This document shows, piece by piece, positions 8,221-15,835 of a stretch of DNA of 27,281 nucleotides (position 1 is the stretch's first letter; each line of letters opens with the position of its first letter). Below the pieces are notes generated by a model that saw only the letters and a list, made by a program, of their open reading frames with translations, did not search any database and had not been told where the DNA came from. Position numbers and translations under genes: made by a program. Origin of the DNA: an uncultured Solirubrobacteraceae bacterium (lineage in GTDB: Bacteria; Actinomycetota; Thermoleophilia; Solirubrobacterales; Solirubrobacteraceae); contig CADCVT010000121.1 of NCBI GenBank assembly GCA_902806215.1, forward strand, positions 1-27,281. The letters are read 5' to 3'.

Positions 8221-9743
8221 CGCCGCGCCCGCAGGCGGATCTCCGAGATCTCGGCGTTTCGCTCCTCGGGGGCCAACGAGGTGATCCACACGAGGTACCA
8301 GCGGTAGCGCTCGCCGCTCAGCTTCACGCGCTCCGACGAGCCGAACTCGCGCGCGTCCGTGAGCTTCGTCCACCCGTCGATCGCGTCGGGCGGGCCGGAG
8401 GTCGCCCCGTAGATCTCGGCCGTGAAGCCGGGGGTCGTCGTCAGGACGTCGATCTCGCGTGCTTCGAGGCCGGGCGCGGCGTCGACCCAGATCCCGACGC
8501 CGTCCTTCTGCAGCCCCGCGCTGTAGGTCTCCGTCGACCATGTCGTCGACGTGTCGTTGTCGGTGACGAACGCGGTCTCGTCGGCGTGCTCGCCGTCGCC
8601 GCCGAGCGGATCGAAGTCGCCGCCGGCGCGCGCCTTGAGCGGCACCTGCCGCAGCGCGGGCGCGCCGGACCGGCGCGGGGTGCTGTCGTTCTCGCGCGCG
8701 ACGCCGGTGCCGCGCTCGGTGCGGTTCGCGGCGACGTACAGGCCGACGCCGACCAGCACGAGCGCCGCGGCGGCCGCGCCCGCCGCAAGGCGCCACGACG
8801 TGCGCATCCGCAGCGGCAGCCGCGAGCGCGTCTGGGGCGGCAGCGTGCGCAGCACCTGGGTCGCCTCGCCGGTCGCCTGGCCCGACCGCGCGGTCTCGAT
8901 CGACAGCACGTCCTCGAGGTCGCGCTGGAGCGCGTGGATGTCCTGGTAGCGGCGCTCGAGGTCCTTCGAGGTGCAGGCGTCGAGGACCGACGCGAGCGCG
9001 CTCGACACCTCGGGCCGGCGGTACTGGATGTCCGGCAGCTCCTCGCGGACGTGCTTCATCGCCACCGCGACCTGGTTGTCGCCGTGGAACGGGACGTCGC
9101 CGGTGAGCATCTCGTACAGGACGATCCCGAGCGAGTAGATGTCCGACTGCCCGGTGACCGCGTGGCCGAGCGCCTGCTCGGGCGACACGTAGTCGGTGGT
9201 GCCGAGGACGCGGCCGTCGGCGGTGAGGCCCTCCTGGTCGAGTGTCCGCGCGATGCCGAAGTCGGTGACCTTCGCCTGGCCCTCCTCGTCGACGAGGACG
9301 TTCTGAGGCTTGACGTCGCGGTGGACGATCCCGCGGTCGTGCGCGACGGCCAGCGCGCGGGCGATCTCGATCGCGTAGGCCAGCGACTCCGGGATGTCGA
9401 GCCGGCCGAAGCGGCGGATGCGGTCCTTGAGCGTCTCGCCCTCGACGAACTCGAAGACGATGTACGGCATGCCGTCGTCCTCGCCGGCGTCGATGACCTG
9501 GACGATGTGCGGGTGGTTGAGCTGCGCGACCGCGCGCGCCTCGCGCCGGAAGCGCTCGAGCTGGTCGGCGTGGCCGGCGATGTCGCGGTGCATGAGCTTC
9601 ACCGCGACCTGGCGCTCGAGCACGGTGTCGAAGGCGCGGTAGACGGTCGACATGCCGCCTGTCCCGACCTGCGCATCAAGGCGATAGCGCCCGCTCAGGC
9701 TGGTCCCGAGGTACGTGCTCACCCGCCCTATTGTGCTAGCCAT
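8214..9743 (-). CDS. Transmembrane Ser/Thr kinase with discoidin-like extracellular domain
   Basis: A 509-residue membrane kinase. The N-terminal kinase domain (about 20-275) is intact: GTGGMSTVYRAFD, VAVKLMH (invariant Lys), HRDVKPQN, DFGIAR and GTTDYVSPEQALG. A linker leads to one membrane helix (about 317-340). The outer part carries no PASTA repeats. Residues about 375-509 (VTDNDTSTTWSTETY, then GVGIWVDAAP, then EAREIDVLT) look like a galactose-binding or F5/8-type C beta-sandwich, similar to the extracellular domain of mycobacterial MviN; this assignment is by pattern only. The ATG at 9743 has AGAGAAG upstream. A GTG at 9722 (VSTYLGTSL) is an alternative start. The gene overlaps ddl at its 3' end and the DsbA-like gene at its 5' end. 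Confidence 0.88.
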   Translation of the reverse strand: MASTIGRVSTYLGTSLSGRYRLDAQVGTGGMSTVYRAFDTVLERQVAVKLMHRDIAGHADQLERFRREARAVAQLNHPHIVQVIDAGEDDGMPYIVFEFVEGETLKDRIRRFGRLDIPESLAYAIEIARALAVAHDRGIVHRDVKPQNVLVDEEGQAKVTDFGIARTLDQEGLTADGRVLGTTDYVSPEQALGHAVTGQSDIYSLGIVLYEMLTGDVPFHGDNQVAVAMKHVREELPDIQYRRPEVSSALASVLDACTSKDLERRYQDIHALQRDLEDVLSIETARSGQATGEATQVLRTLPPQTRSRLPLRMRTSWRLAAGAAAAALVLVGVGLYVAANRTERGTGVARENDSTPRRSGAPALRQVPLKARAGGDFDPLGGDGEHADETAFVTDNDTSTTWSTETYSAGLQKDGVGIWVDAAPGLEAREIDVLTTTPGFTAEIYGATSGPPDAIDGWTKLTDAREFGSSERVKLSGERYRWYLVWITSLAPEERNAEISEIRLRARRQ

Positions 9744-10434
9744 CGCGCTTCTCTACGTGACAGACCCCGCGTGCCCTTCTTCCTGGGCGGCGGAGCCCAC
9801 GCTGCGAGCCACCGCGAGACAGGGCGAACTGCGTCTGGTCATGGCGGGACGCGCCCGCGAGACCGACCCGATCGCCGAGCTGCGTGCGTGGCTCGAGGCG
9901 GGGGCGGAAAGCAACCAGCCGGTCGACGCGCGGCTGTGGCTCGACGATCCGCCACGCTCGACGTACCCGGCGTGCCTGGCGGTGAAGGCGGCGGCCGAGC
10001 AGGGGCTCGACGCGCCCTACCTGCGCCTGGCGCGGGAGGGCTTCGCGGTGCGGCGCCGGCGCCTCGATCGGCCCGAGGCGCTGATCGAGCTTGCGCGCGA
10101 GGTCCCCGGCCTCGACGTCGAGCGGTTCCGCATCGACCTGCAGTCCAACGCGATCGTCGAGACGTTCGGGGCGGACCTCGACGTCGCCCGGAGCGGGCCG
10201 GTGCCGCGCATCGAGGTCGACGGGGAGGTCGTGGCGCCGCACGAGGCGCGCCGGCTGCTCGAGCGGGCGTCCGCGATGGGCGTCGAGGACGCACTGCGGA
10301 CGCACCCGAACATGACGACGCCCGAGGTGGCGGAGGTCTGCGACCTCCCCGGTCCCCGGGCGCCGGCGGAGCTGTGGCGCCTCGCTCTCGAGTGGAGGGC
10401 CACGTCGGTCGACGGACTGTGGCGATTGCCCTAG
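9733..10434 (+). CDS. DsbA-fold (thioredoxin-like) protein lacking a CXXC motif
   Basis: About 233 residues resembling the cytosolic DsbA/FrnE/SpxH-type group. It has a beta-strand leading to DPACPSSWAAEP at the active-site position, a long helical insert with several Arg-rich stretches, and the returning thioredoxin strand with a cis-Pro-like GPVPRIEVDGE. The usual CPxC is CPSS, so classic disulfide exchange is unlikely; homologues with this change act as adaptors or isomerase-like proteins. There is no signal peptide. The start is uncertain: GTG 9733 gives the normal family N-terminus, and GTG 9715 is also in frame. Either start leaves little or no room between this gene and the divergent kinase. 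The stop codon sits in the loop of a small hairpin. Confidence 0.75.
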   Translation: MLAIALLYVTDPACPSSWAAEPTLRATARQGELRLVMAGRARETDPIAELRAWLEAGAESNQPVDARLWLDDPPRSTYPACLAVKAAAEQGLDAPYLRLAREGFAVRRRRLDRPEALIELAREVPGLDVERFRIDLQSNAIVETFGADLDVARSGPVPRIEVDGEVVAPHEARRLLERASAMGVEDALRTHPNMTTPEVAEVCDLPGPRAPAELWRLALEWRATSVDGLWRLP

Positions 10435-10442
10435 AGGGCAAT
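10425..10442 (+). terminator. Small hairpin over the stop of the DsbA-like gene
   Basis: A perfect 7-bp stem (ATTGCCC / GGGCAAT) has a 4-base loop that holds the TAG stop codon. No T-tract follows. It may help end transcription together with the larger hairpin 26 bases further on. Confidence 0.45.
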
Positions 10443-10467
10443 GGCCAGCCGCCGACCGCCGTGGCTT

Positions 10468-10496
10468 GGGAGAATCGCCGAGGGGGCGATTCTCCC
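10468..10496. terminator. Bidirectional terminator-like hairpin between dsbA-like gene and fliC
   Basis: A perfect 12-bp stem (GGGAGAATCGCC / GGCGATTCTCCC) with a 5-base loop lies in the spacer between two convergent genes, 8 bases beyond the flagellin stop. There is no U-run on either side, as is common in GC-rich actinobacteria. Position and stability suggest it ends the fliC transcript and shields it from the opposite operon. Confidence 0.75.
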
Positions 10497-10504
10497 GGCC
10501 GTTC

Positions 10505-11314
10505 CTAGCCTTGCAGCAGCTGCAGCACGGACTGCGGCTGCTGGTTCGCCTGGGCGAGCATCGCCTGGCTGGCCTGCGAGAGGATCTGCTGCTTCGTCAG
10601 CGTCACCATCTCCTCGGCCATGTCCACGTCGCGGATGCGCGACTCGGCGGCGACCAGGTTCTCCTGGTAGACCGAGATGGCGGCGAGCGTGTGCTCGAGG
10701 CGGTTCTGGATGGCGCCGAACGACGCGCGCTGCTGGCTGACCGCGCCGATGGCGTTGTCGAGCTCGAGCAGGTCGGTCGTGGTCGTCGCCGACAGGGCGA
10801 ACGCGGTCACGCCGATCGTGTTGTAGAGGTCGATCGTGTTGACGCCGATCTGGTCGGTGTCGTTCGCGCCGACCTGGAACGTGATCGTCTGGTTGGCGTT
10901 CAGCAGCTTGATGCCGTTGAACTCCGACTGGCTCCCGATCCGCTGGATCTCGCTCTGGAGCTGCGTGACCTCGGACTGGATCGCGGTCTGGTCGGTCGTC
11001 GAGAGCGAGCCGTTCTTGTACTGGACGGCGAGCTCGCGGATGCGCTGGAGCATCGCGTGGACCTCGGCGAGCGCACCCTCGGCGGTCTGCACCATCGAGA
11101 CGCCGTCCTGGGTGTTGCGCTGCGCCTGGCCGAGACCGCGGATCTGCGAGCGCATGCGCTCCGAGATGCCGAGGCCCGCCGCGTCGTCGCCACCGCGGTT
11201 GATGCGGTAGCCCGACGAGAGGCGCTCCATCGACTTCTTGACCTTGTCGCTGGTGTCGGTGAGCTGGCGGTGCGCGTTGAGCGCCGCCACGTTGTTCTGA
11301 ATTCGGAGAGACAT
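10505..11314 (-). CDS. fliC: Flagellin
   Basis: A 269-residue filament protein. The N-terminal D0/D1 helices are textbook (MSLRIQNNVAALNAHRQL, then SMERLSSGYRINRGGDDAAGLGISERMRSQIRGL). The C-terminal D1/D0 helices carry ESRIRDVDMAEEM and end in an SVLQLLQG-type terminus. Only about 90 residues lie between the conserved ends, so D2/D3 surface domains are essentially absent, giving a minimal flagellin. It is the last gene of the flgG operon, 54 bases after csrA, and is followed by a strong hairpin. A good ribosome-binding site (AGGAAGGA) lies in a leader with four GGA motifs that CsrA could bind. No separate sigma-28 promoter was found for it. Confidence 0.97.
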   Translation of the reverse strand: MSLRIQNNVAALNAHRQLTDTSDKVKKSMERLSSGYRINRGGDDAAGLGISERMRSQIRGLGQAQRNTQDGVSMVQTAEGALAEVHAMLQRIRELAVQYKNGSLSTTDQTAIQSEVTQLQSEIQRIGSQSEFNGIKLLNANQTITFQVGANDTDQIGVNTIDLYNTIGVTAFALSATTTTDLLELDNAIGAVSQQRASFGAIQNRLEHTLAAISVYQENLVAAESRIRDVDMAEEMVTLTKQQILSQASQAMLAQANQQPQSVLQLLQG

Positions 11315-11342
11315 CCTGTCGTGATTCCTTCCTGAGAACTCC
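11314..11342 (-). promoter_or_regulatory. Flagellin leader with clustered GGA motifs (candidate CsrA sites)
   Basis: Read on the minus strand, the last 28 bases before and into the fliC start contain four GGA trinucleotides. Their plus-strand TCC positions are 11314-11316, 11326-11328, 11330-11332 and 11340-11342. Two form the Shine-Dalgarno sequence and one touches the start codon. CsrA binds GGA in flagellin leaders of other Gram-positives. With csrA and fliW immediately upstream, this is a plausible repression site, but binding is inferred. Confidence 0.6.
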
Positions 11343-11368
11343 TGGGGGGGACTGCGGGGGAGGTGGAG

Positions 11369-11596
11369 CTAGTGGGTGGAGCCGGCGGGGAGATCCGTCG
11401 GCAGATCGATGGGCGAGGAGGCCGCCGCGGCGTTCTCCTCCTTGACGGCCGTCCAGATCTCCTCGCGGTAGACCGGAACTGACCTGGGGGCGGCGATCCC
11501 GATGCGAACCGAGGAACCGCTGACCTCCATGACCTCGACGACGATGTCGTCGCCGAGCATGATCTTCTCGCCGGGGCGCCGCGTGATGATGAGCAT
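11369..11596 (-). CDS. csrA: Translational regulator CsrA
   Basis: A 75-residue RNA-binding protein with the full CsrA core: MLIITRRPGEKIMLGDD, then EVMEVSGSSVRIGIAAPRS and PVYREEIW. The conserved Arg in the VPVYREEI segment used for RNA contact is present. A short Ala/Pro-rich tail extends past the usual 60-75 residue body. In motile Gram-positives CsrA represses flagellin translation and is titrated by FliW. Its ATG overlaps the fliW stop by one base (TGATG), so the two are probably made in fixed ratio. It directly precedes flagellin, its likely target. Confidence 0.96.
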   Translation of the reverse strand: MLIITRRPGEKIMLGDDIVVEVMEVSGSSVRIGIAAPRSVPVYREEIWTAVKEENAAAASSPIDLPTDLPAGSTH

Positions 11597-12039
11597 CAGG
11601 CGGCCTCGGTGGCGAGGTTGGCGAAGAGGGGGGTCTTGAACGCGTAGTCGTCCGCGTTGTTGATGATCTGGTGGCCCTGACCGCCGGCGATGAGGATCGG
11701 CGCGCGCAGGTTCGCGGTGAAGTCGCCGAGCTCCTCGGCGGCGCGGACGGTCACGTAGACCGAGGTCGAGTCGGCGTCGTCGATGCCGATCCGCGCGGCC
11801 TCCTCGTCGGAGAGGTCGACGGCGTAGTCCTCGAAGAAGCGCCACGGGTTCGTGACCGGGATGGCGAGCTCGGGATCGTCGATGCAGTGCAGCCACACGA
11901 AGGCGCTGTCCTCTGCGTGGGCGAGCAGCGCCCACTGGGTGCCGCCGAGGCCGATGAGGCCGTTGGGGAACTCGATCACGGCGTCGGACGGGAGCTCGAG
12001 GCGCCCGAAGCGCGAGCTGTGCAGGACGGTTGCGGTCAT
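11596..12039 (-). CDS. fliW: Flagellar assembly factor FliW (CsrA antagonist)
   Basis: A 147-residue protein that, in homologues, binds either flagellin or CsrA, so that CsrA is released when cytoplasmic flagellin is high. Family features are visible: SRFGRLELPSDAVIEFPNGLIGL near the N-terminus, then WLHCIDDPELAIPVTNPW and a C-terminal APILI...GHQIINNADDY segment. The ATG at 12039 is preceded by AGGTG at a suitable distance. An in-frame GTG at 12051 would overlap the flgL stop by four bases and is an alternative start giving four more residues. It is co-transcribed with flgL upstream and csrA downstream. Confidence 0.95.
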   Translation of the reverse strand: MTATVLHSSRFGRLELPSDAVIEFPNGLIGLGGTQWALLAHAEDSAFVWLHCIDDPELAIPVTNPWRFFEDYAVDLSDEEAARIGIDDADSTSVYVTVRAAEELGDFTANLRAPILIAGGQGHQIINNADDYAFKTPLFANLATEAA

Positions 12040-12047
12040 GGTGTCGA

Positions 12048-12953
12048 TCACCTGATGAAGTCGAGGAGGGAGGGCTGGATGAGGGTCTGGCCGCTCTTGA
12101 GAGCCGCCTGGTACACGGACTGCTGGGTCGTGAGCTGGATGAGGGCCTTGGCGATGTCGGTGTCCTCGGCCTCGGACAGGAGACCGGTCGTGTCCTCCTC
12201 GATCTGGGCGAGCCGGTCGTTGGCCGACTCGATGCGGGTGGTCAGCGCGCCCACGATGCCGCGGGCGGAGGTGACCTCCTCGAGGTTCGTCTGCAGCGCG
12301 CTGATGTCGTTCGCGCGGATCGCGGCGAGGTTGCCCGAGCGGAGGTTCGCCGCCAGGTCGCGCATCGTCGAGAGGAGCTTGCCGTCCGCGCCGCCGCTTC
12401 CGAGGACGTCCTCGCCGCGCACGTTGACGGTGATGGTCTGGCCGGCGCCGACCGTGCGGTAGATCGCTCCGCCGGTGTCGCCGTTCCACGCGTCGGGGCC
12501 GCCGACCGTGTACGGCTGCTGGTCGGTGTCGGTGCCGCTGAAGACGAAGCGCCCGCCGTAGGAGGCGTTGGCCGCGCTCTTGGCGGTCTCGATGAGCTGG
12601 TCGATCTCGTCGGCGATCTTGTTGCGGTCCTTCTGCGCCATCGTGCCGTTGCTGCCCTGCAGCGCGAGCTCGTTGGTGCGGTGGACGACCTCGGTGATCG
12701 AGCCGAGCGCGGCCTCCGTCGTGTCGAGCCAGCCCTTGGCGTCGGAGATCGAGCGCCGGTCGTTGGCCAGGCCCTGCAGCTCGGAGCGCAGCCGCATCGC
12801 GGTGTGCGTCGCGAGCGGATCGTCGGACGGCTTCTCCATCCGGCGGCCGGAGGAGATCTGGCGCTGGTACTTGGACACGAGCCCGGTGCTCGCGTTGAGG
12901 TCGGCGAGCAGCCGGCGACCGGTCATGCTCTCGGTGATGCGCCCGGCGCTCAT
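12048..12953 (-). CDS. flgL: Hook-filament junction protein FlgL
   Basis: A 301-residue flagellin-like junction protein (HAP3). The N-terminal helix carries RITESMTGRRLLADLN, followed by the flagellin-family signature SSGRRMEKPSDDPLATHTAMRLRSEL. The C-terminal helices end with QSVYQAALKSGQTLIQPSLLDFIR, typical of FlgL. A central region shows FSGTDTDQQPY, a motif common in FlgL where flagellins differ. Its ATG overlaps the flgK stop (TGATG), and fliW follows within nine bases. FlgK and FlgL together join the hook to the filament. Confidence 0.95.
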   Translation of the reverse strand: MSAGRITESMTGRRLLADLNASTGLVSKYQRQISSGRRMEKPSDDPLATHTAMRLRSELQGLANDRRSISDAKGWLDTTEAALGSITEVVHRTNELALQGSNGTMAQKDRNKIADEIDQLIETAKSAANASYGGRFVFSGTDTDQQPYTVGGPDAWNGDTGGAIYRTVGAGQTITVNVRGEDVLGSGGADGKLLSTMRDLAANLRSGNLAAIRANDISALQTNLEEVTSARGIVGALTTRIESANDRLAQIEEDTTGLLSEAEDTDIAKALIQLTTQQSVYQAALKSGQTLIQPSLLDFIR

Positions 12954-14269
12954 CAGAGACCCACCCGGCCGGTGCGGTTGATGAGCTGGTCGAGCATCTC
13001 GTCGACCGTGTTCATGACGCGCGACGACGCCTGGTAGCCGCGCTGGAACTTGATCATGTTCACGACCTCCTCGTCCATGGCCACGCCGGCGACCTCCTGG
13101 CGACGCGTCTCCGCGTTGTCCACGAGGGCCCTGGCGGTCGTGTACTGACGGTTGACCGACGCGGCGTCGGCGCCGATGCGGCCGATCAGGTCGGCGTAGC
13201 TCGAGTCGGCGTTCCCGCCGCGCAGCGCGGCGATCTGCAGGGCGATGTCGTTCGAGCCCTTGGTGGCGAGGCTGCCGGCGCGGACGGCCGAGGCGGGGAT
13301 CGTGACCGTGAGCGTGCTCGCCTCGCTGCCGGGCGTCGCGGTGAAGAAGGGCGGGGCACCGTGGATCGCGTTGACGCTCGTCTGCAGCGAGGTCGCGACC
13401 TGGTTGAGCTGCGACCGGTAGGCGGCCATCTTCGGGCCGAGGTCGATGAGCGCGCCGAGCTTGCCGCCCGGGGTCGTGAGCGGCTGCGGCCAGTTCGGGG
13501 GGTTGGTGCCGTCGACGAGCGGCAGCGCGGCGCCGCCGAACTCGACGCGGATGGCGCCGGTGCCGAGGTCGGTGATCGAGACCTGGCCGTACTGGGAGAG
13601 CTCGTCGAGCAGGACGTCGCGGCGGTCGAGCAGGTCGTTCGGCGTGCGGCCGCCCTGGACCGAGCGCTCGATCGCGATGTTGAGCTGCTGGATCTCGGCG
13701 GCGGCGGTGCTGATCGGGCCCGCCGGGCCGGTGATCTGCGCGTACTCGACGTTCGCGTCGGCGGCGACGGCGTTCAGGCGCGCGTCGAGCTGGCGGACGG
13801 CCGAGGCGAGGCTCTCGCCGTGCGTCACGAGCGCCTGGCGCGCGGGCGACGACTCGGGGTAGTTGCCGACGTCCGACCATGCGGTCCAGAACTGGCCGAG
13901 CAGCGCGCTGATGCCGTCCTCGCCGGGCTCGTTGAGCGCGGCCTCGATGTTGCCCAGCGAAGCCGCCGTCGTCGCGTGTCCGCCGAGCGCCATCTGCTGG
14001 CCGCGGAACTGCAGGTCGAGGAAGTTGCTGCGCATGCGCCGGTACGCCTCGACCTCGACGCCCTGGCCGATGAAGGCGCCGGCGCCGTTGGAGAGCGCGC
14101 CCGAGCCGATCTGCAGCGGATCGGCGGCGACGAGGGCCGCCTCCTGCCGCGAGTAGCCGACGGTGTTCGCGTTGGCGATGTTGTGCGACGTGACGTCCAG
14201 GCCGCGCTGCTGCGCGAGCAGGCCGCGCATGGCGGTCTGGAGGCCGGCGAAGCTCGAGATCGTGCTCAT
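12953..14269 (-). CDS. flgK: Hook-filament junction protein FlgK
   Basis: A 438-residue axial protein (HAP1). It begins with the rod/hook-family N-terminus (SFAGLQTAMRGLLAQQRGLDVTSHNIANANTVGYSRQEA). A coiled region contains DLLDRRDVLLDELSQY, a characteristic FlgK motif. The C-terminal helix ends in the family's closing pattern (EEVVNMIKFQRGYQASSRVMNTVDEMLDQLIN). The protein is somewhat shorter than enterobacterial FlgK (about 550), so the outer domain is reduced, as seen in other Gram-positives. Its ATG overlaps the flgN stop (ATGA). Confidence 0.96.
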   Translation of the reverse strand: MSTISSFAGLQTAMRGLLAQQRGLDVTSHNIANANTVGYSRQEAALVAADPLQIGSGALSNGAGAFIGQGVEVEAYRRMRSNFLDLQFRGQQMALGGHATTAASLGNIEAALNEPGEDGISALLGQFWTAWSDVGNYPESSPARQALVTHGESLASAVRQLDARLNAVAADANVEYAQITGPAGPISTAAAEIQQLNIAIERSVQGGRTPNDLLDRRDVLLDELSQYGQVSITDLGTGAIRVEFGGAALPLVDGTNPPNWPQPLTTPGGKLGALIDLGPKMAAYRSQLNQVATSLQTSVNAIHGAPPFFTATPGSEASTLTVTIPASAVRAGSLATKGSNDIALQIAALRGGNADSSYADLIGRIGADAASVNRQYTTARALVDNAETRRQEVAGVAMDEEVVNMIKFQRGYQASSRVMNTVDEMLDQLINRTGRVGL

Positions 14270-14796
14270 GCGCGGAGGTCCAGTGCGTGGAGGCGCTGCG
14301 TGGAGACCTGCGGCGCGCCCTGGTGGGCGGGGGGACGGTAGGCGGGCTGCTCGTCGGCGGTGAACGTGCGGACGAGGTGGTCGAGGAAGGCGAGCTCCTG
14401 ACGCATGAGCGCGCGGTTGACGTGATGCTCGCGCTGGATCTCGGCGAGCAGGCCGCGCAGCTCGGAGGAGCGCTCGCGGGCGGCGTTGCCCTCGGCCGGC
14501 GTCATGAGGCTGATGAGCGCGTCGAGGGTGACCTCGTGCGGCTGGCGGGCGAGCATGCCGGCGGCGCCGACGAGCAGCGCGGTGCGCTGCTGCTCGAGCA
14601 CGCTGCGGCGCTCGGTCTCACCCTGGATCTCGGTGAGGCACACGAGCACCTCGTCGATGTCCTGGCGGCGGGTCGCGGCGCCCTGGCGCAGGACGGCCTC
14701 GAGCAGGCGGTTCGCCGAGGCGATCTGCTCGGCGAGGTGGCCGAGGACGGCCCGCCCGACGTCGGACGTCTGCGGAGCGACGGCGAGCGCGCTCAC
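14266..14796 (-). CDS. flgN: FlgN-family export chaperone
   Basis: A 176-residue, mostly helical, soluble protein with heptad-like patterning from about 15 to 145 (for example HLAEQIASANRLLEAVLRQG, then REHHVNRALMRQELAFLDHLVRTF). This profile and its position immediately before flgK match FlgN, the export chaperone for FlgK and FlgL. Sequence conservation in this family is low, so position is a large part of the case. The C-terminal 30 residues are Pro/Gln-rich and probably disordered. The ATG overlaps the preceding flgJ-like stop, and its TGA overlaps the flgK ATG. Confidence 0.82.
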   Translation of the reverse strand: MSALAVAPQTSDVGRAVLGHLAEQIASANRLLEAVLRQGAATRRQDIDEVLVCLTEIQGETERRSVLEQQRTALLVGAAGMLARQPHEVTLDALISLMTPAEGNAARERSSELRGLLAEIQREHHVNRALMRQELAFLDHLVRTFTADEQPAYRPPAHQGAPQVSTQRLHALDLRA

Positions 14797-15065
14797 TTCA
14801 TCTGCTCCTTGAGGAGGCCCGCGGCGACGCCGACGCCGCCGGCGGCGACCATCGCGTCGGCGAGCGTTCCGGGAAGCATGTCGCGGTAGGCCTGGGTCGC
14901 GGCGCTCGCACCCTCGCCCTCGGGCAGCGCGCTCTTGGCGAGCTGCTCGGTGAGGGACATGAGGAGCTGGCGCTCGAAGCCGAGCGCGGCCTTCTCCTCC
15001 TGCGTCCTGCCGACGCCGGCCGGCAGGCCGGTCGGGTTGGCGCTCGTGATCGGCGTGATCGACAT
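14793..15065 (-). CDS. flgJ: FlgJ-type rod-binding protein (N-terminal domain only)
   Basis: A 90-residue protein resembling the rod-binding domain of FlgJ (Rod-binding Pfam family). It has a conserved helix with EKAALGFERQLLMSLTEQLAKSALP and then YRDMLPGTLADAMVAAGGVGVAAGLLKEQM. The muramidase half found in enterobacterial FlgJ is missing, as in many Gram-positives, so another enzyme must open the peptidoglycan for the rod. The ATG overlaps the flgG stop (TGATG), and the 3' end overlaps flgN by four bases. The open frame runs far upstream but only as a shadow of flgG and flgF. Confidence 0.85.
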   Translation of the reverse strand: MSITPITSANPTGLPAGVGRTQEEKAALGFERQLLMSLTEQLAKSALPEGEGASAATQAYRDMLPGTLADAMVAAGGVGVAAGLLKEQMK

Positions 15066-15796
15066 CAGCGCTTGACCCCGTTGGCGATGCCGAGGAGCTC
15101 GTCCTGCATCTTGATCGCCCGGGAGCCGAGCTCGAACGCGCGCTGCGACTCGATCATCTCGGTGAAGGCCTCGCCGATGTCGACGGTGGAGGCCTCGAGG
15201 GCGCCCTGCTCGACGCTGGTGGCGTTGCCGGCCGCGACGGCCGCGCCGCTCGCGTCGGTGGTGGAGAAGGTGTTGTCGCCCTGGGCGAGGAGGCCGCCAG
15301 GGGCGTTGACGGTGACGAGGTCGAGGCGGCCGAGGTTCTGGCCGCCCGCGACGACCGCGCCGTCGCGGCCGATCTTGAGCGCGTCGGGGCTCGTGCCCGC
15401 CGGGACCGTGATGCCGGTGCGGTGACCGCTCATCGTGGTCAGGCGGTTCTGGTTGTCGATCTGGAGCGCGCCGTCGCGGGTGAGGACCTGCTGGCCCTCG
15501 GCGTTGGTGACGCGCAGGTAGCCCGGGCCGCCGAGCGCGACGTCGAGCGGACGGTCGGTGCGCTGCAGCGCGCCCTGCGAGCTCGTGCGGCCGAGGAGCG
15601 TGGCGGCGGCGCCGGCACCCTCCTGCACGCCGGTCGCGGCGCCGGGGCCGGTGGGCGAGTACACGAGGTCGCGGAACGCGACGCGCAGCTTCTTGTAGCC
15701 GGTCGTGTTGACGTTCGCCAAGTCGTTGGCGGTGGCGTCCAGACGCTGCTGCTGGGCTGCCATGCCGGCAGCCGCGGTGTACATCCCTTCGAGCAC
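15065..15796 (-). CDS. flgG: Distal rod protein FlgG
   Basis: A 243-residue rod/hook-family axial protein, equivalent to FlhP of Bacillus. The N-terminus has LEGMYTAAAGMAAQQQRLD followed by ANDLANVNTTGYKKLRVAF. A central beta domain contains LDVALGGPGYLRV. The C-terminal helix has EAFTEMIESQRAFELGSRAIKMQDELL. It is a little shorter than typical FlgG (about 260). The GTG start follows AGGAGA closely. It is the first gene of the minus-strand operon ending in flagellin, and a sigma-28-type promoter lies about 70 bases upstream. Confidence 0.92.
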   Translation of the reverse strand: MLEGMYTAAAGMAAQQQRLDATANDLANVNTTGYKKLRVAFRDLVYSPTGPGAATGVQEGAGAAATLLGRTSSQGALQRTDRPLDVALGGPGYLRVTNAEGQQVLTRDGALQIDNQNRLTTMSGHRTGITVPAGTSPDALKIGRDGAVVAGGQNLGRLDLVTVNAPGGLLAQGDNTFSTTDASGAAVAAGNATSVEQGALEASTVDIGEAFTEMIESQRAFELGSRAIKMQDELLGIANGVKR

Positions 15797-15835
15797 GGGT
15801 CTCCTGATGTGGAGCCCTGGCTTCCTCCATAGGGA

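Noticed and set aside
7111..8796. Long minus-strand frame across pknB, ddl and the second kinase
   Set aside because: Overlaps three genes with intact catalytic motifs and has shadow-like composition.
9722..9743. Sigma-70-like promoter around TAGCACAAT between the kinase and DsbA-like gene
   Set aside because: No convincing -35 at a proper distance on either strand, and the bases overlap possible coding starts.
11315..11368. Separate sigma-28 promoter for flagellin
   Set aside because: No NCCGATNA with a 15-base spaced TCAA is present in this spacer or the end of csrA; the nearest GCCGACGG lacks a -35.
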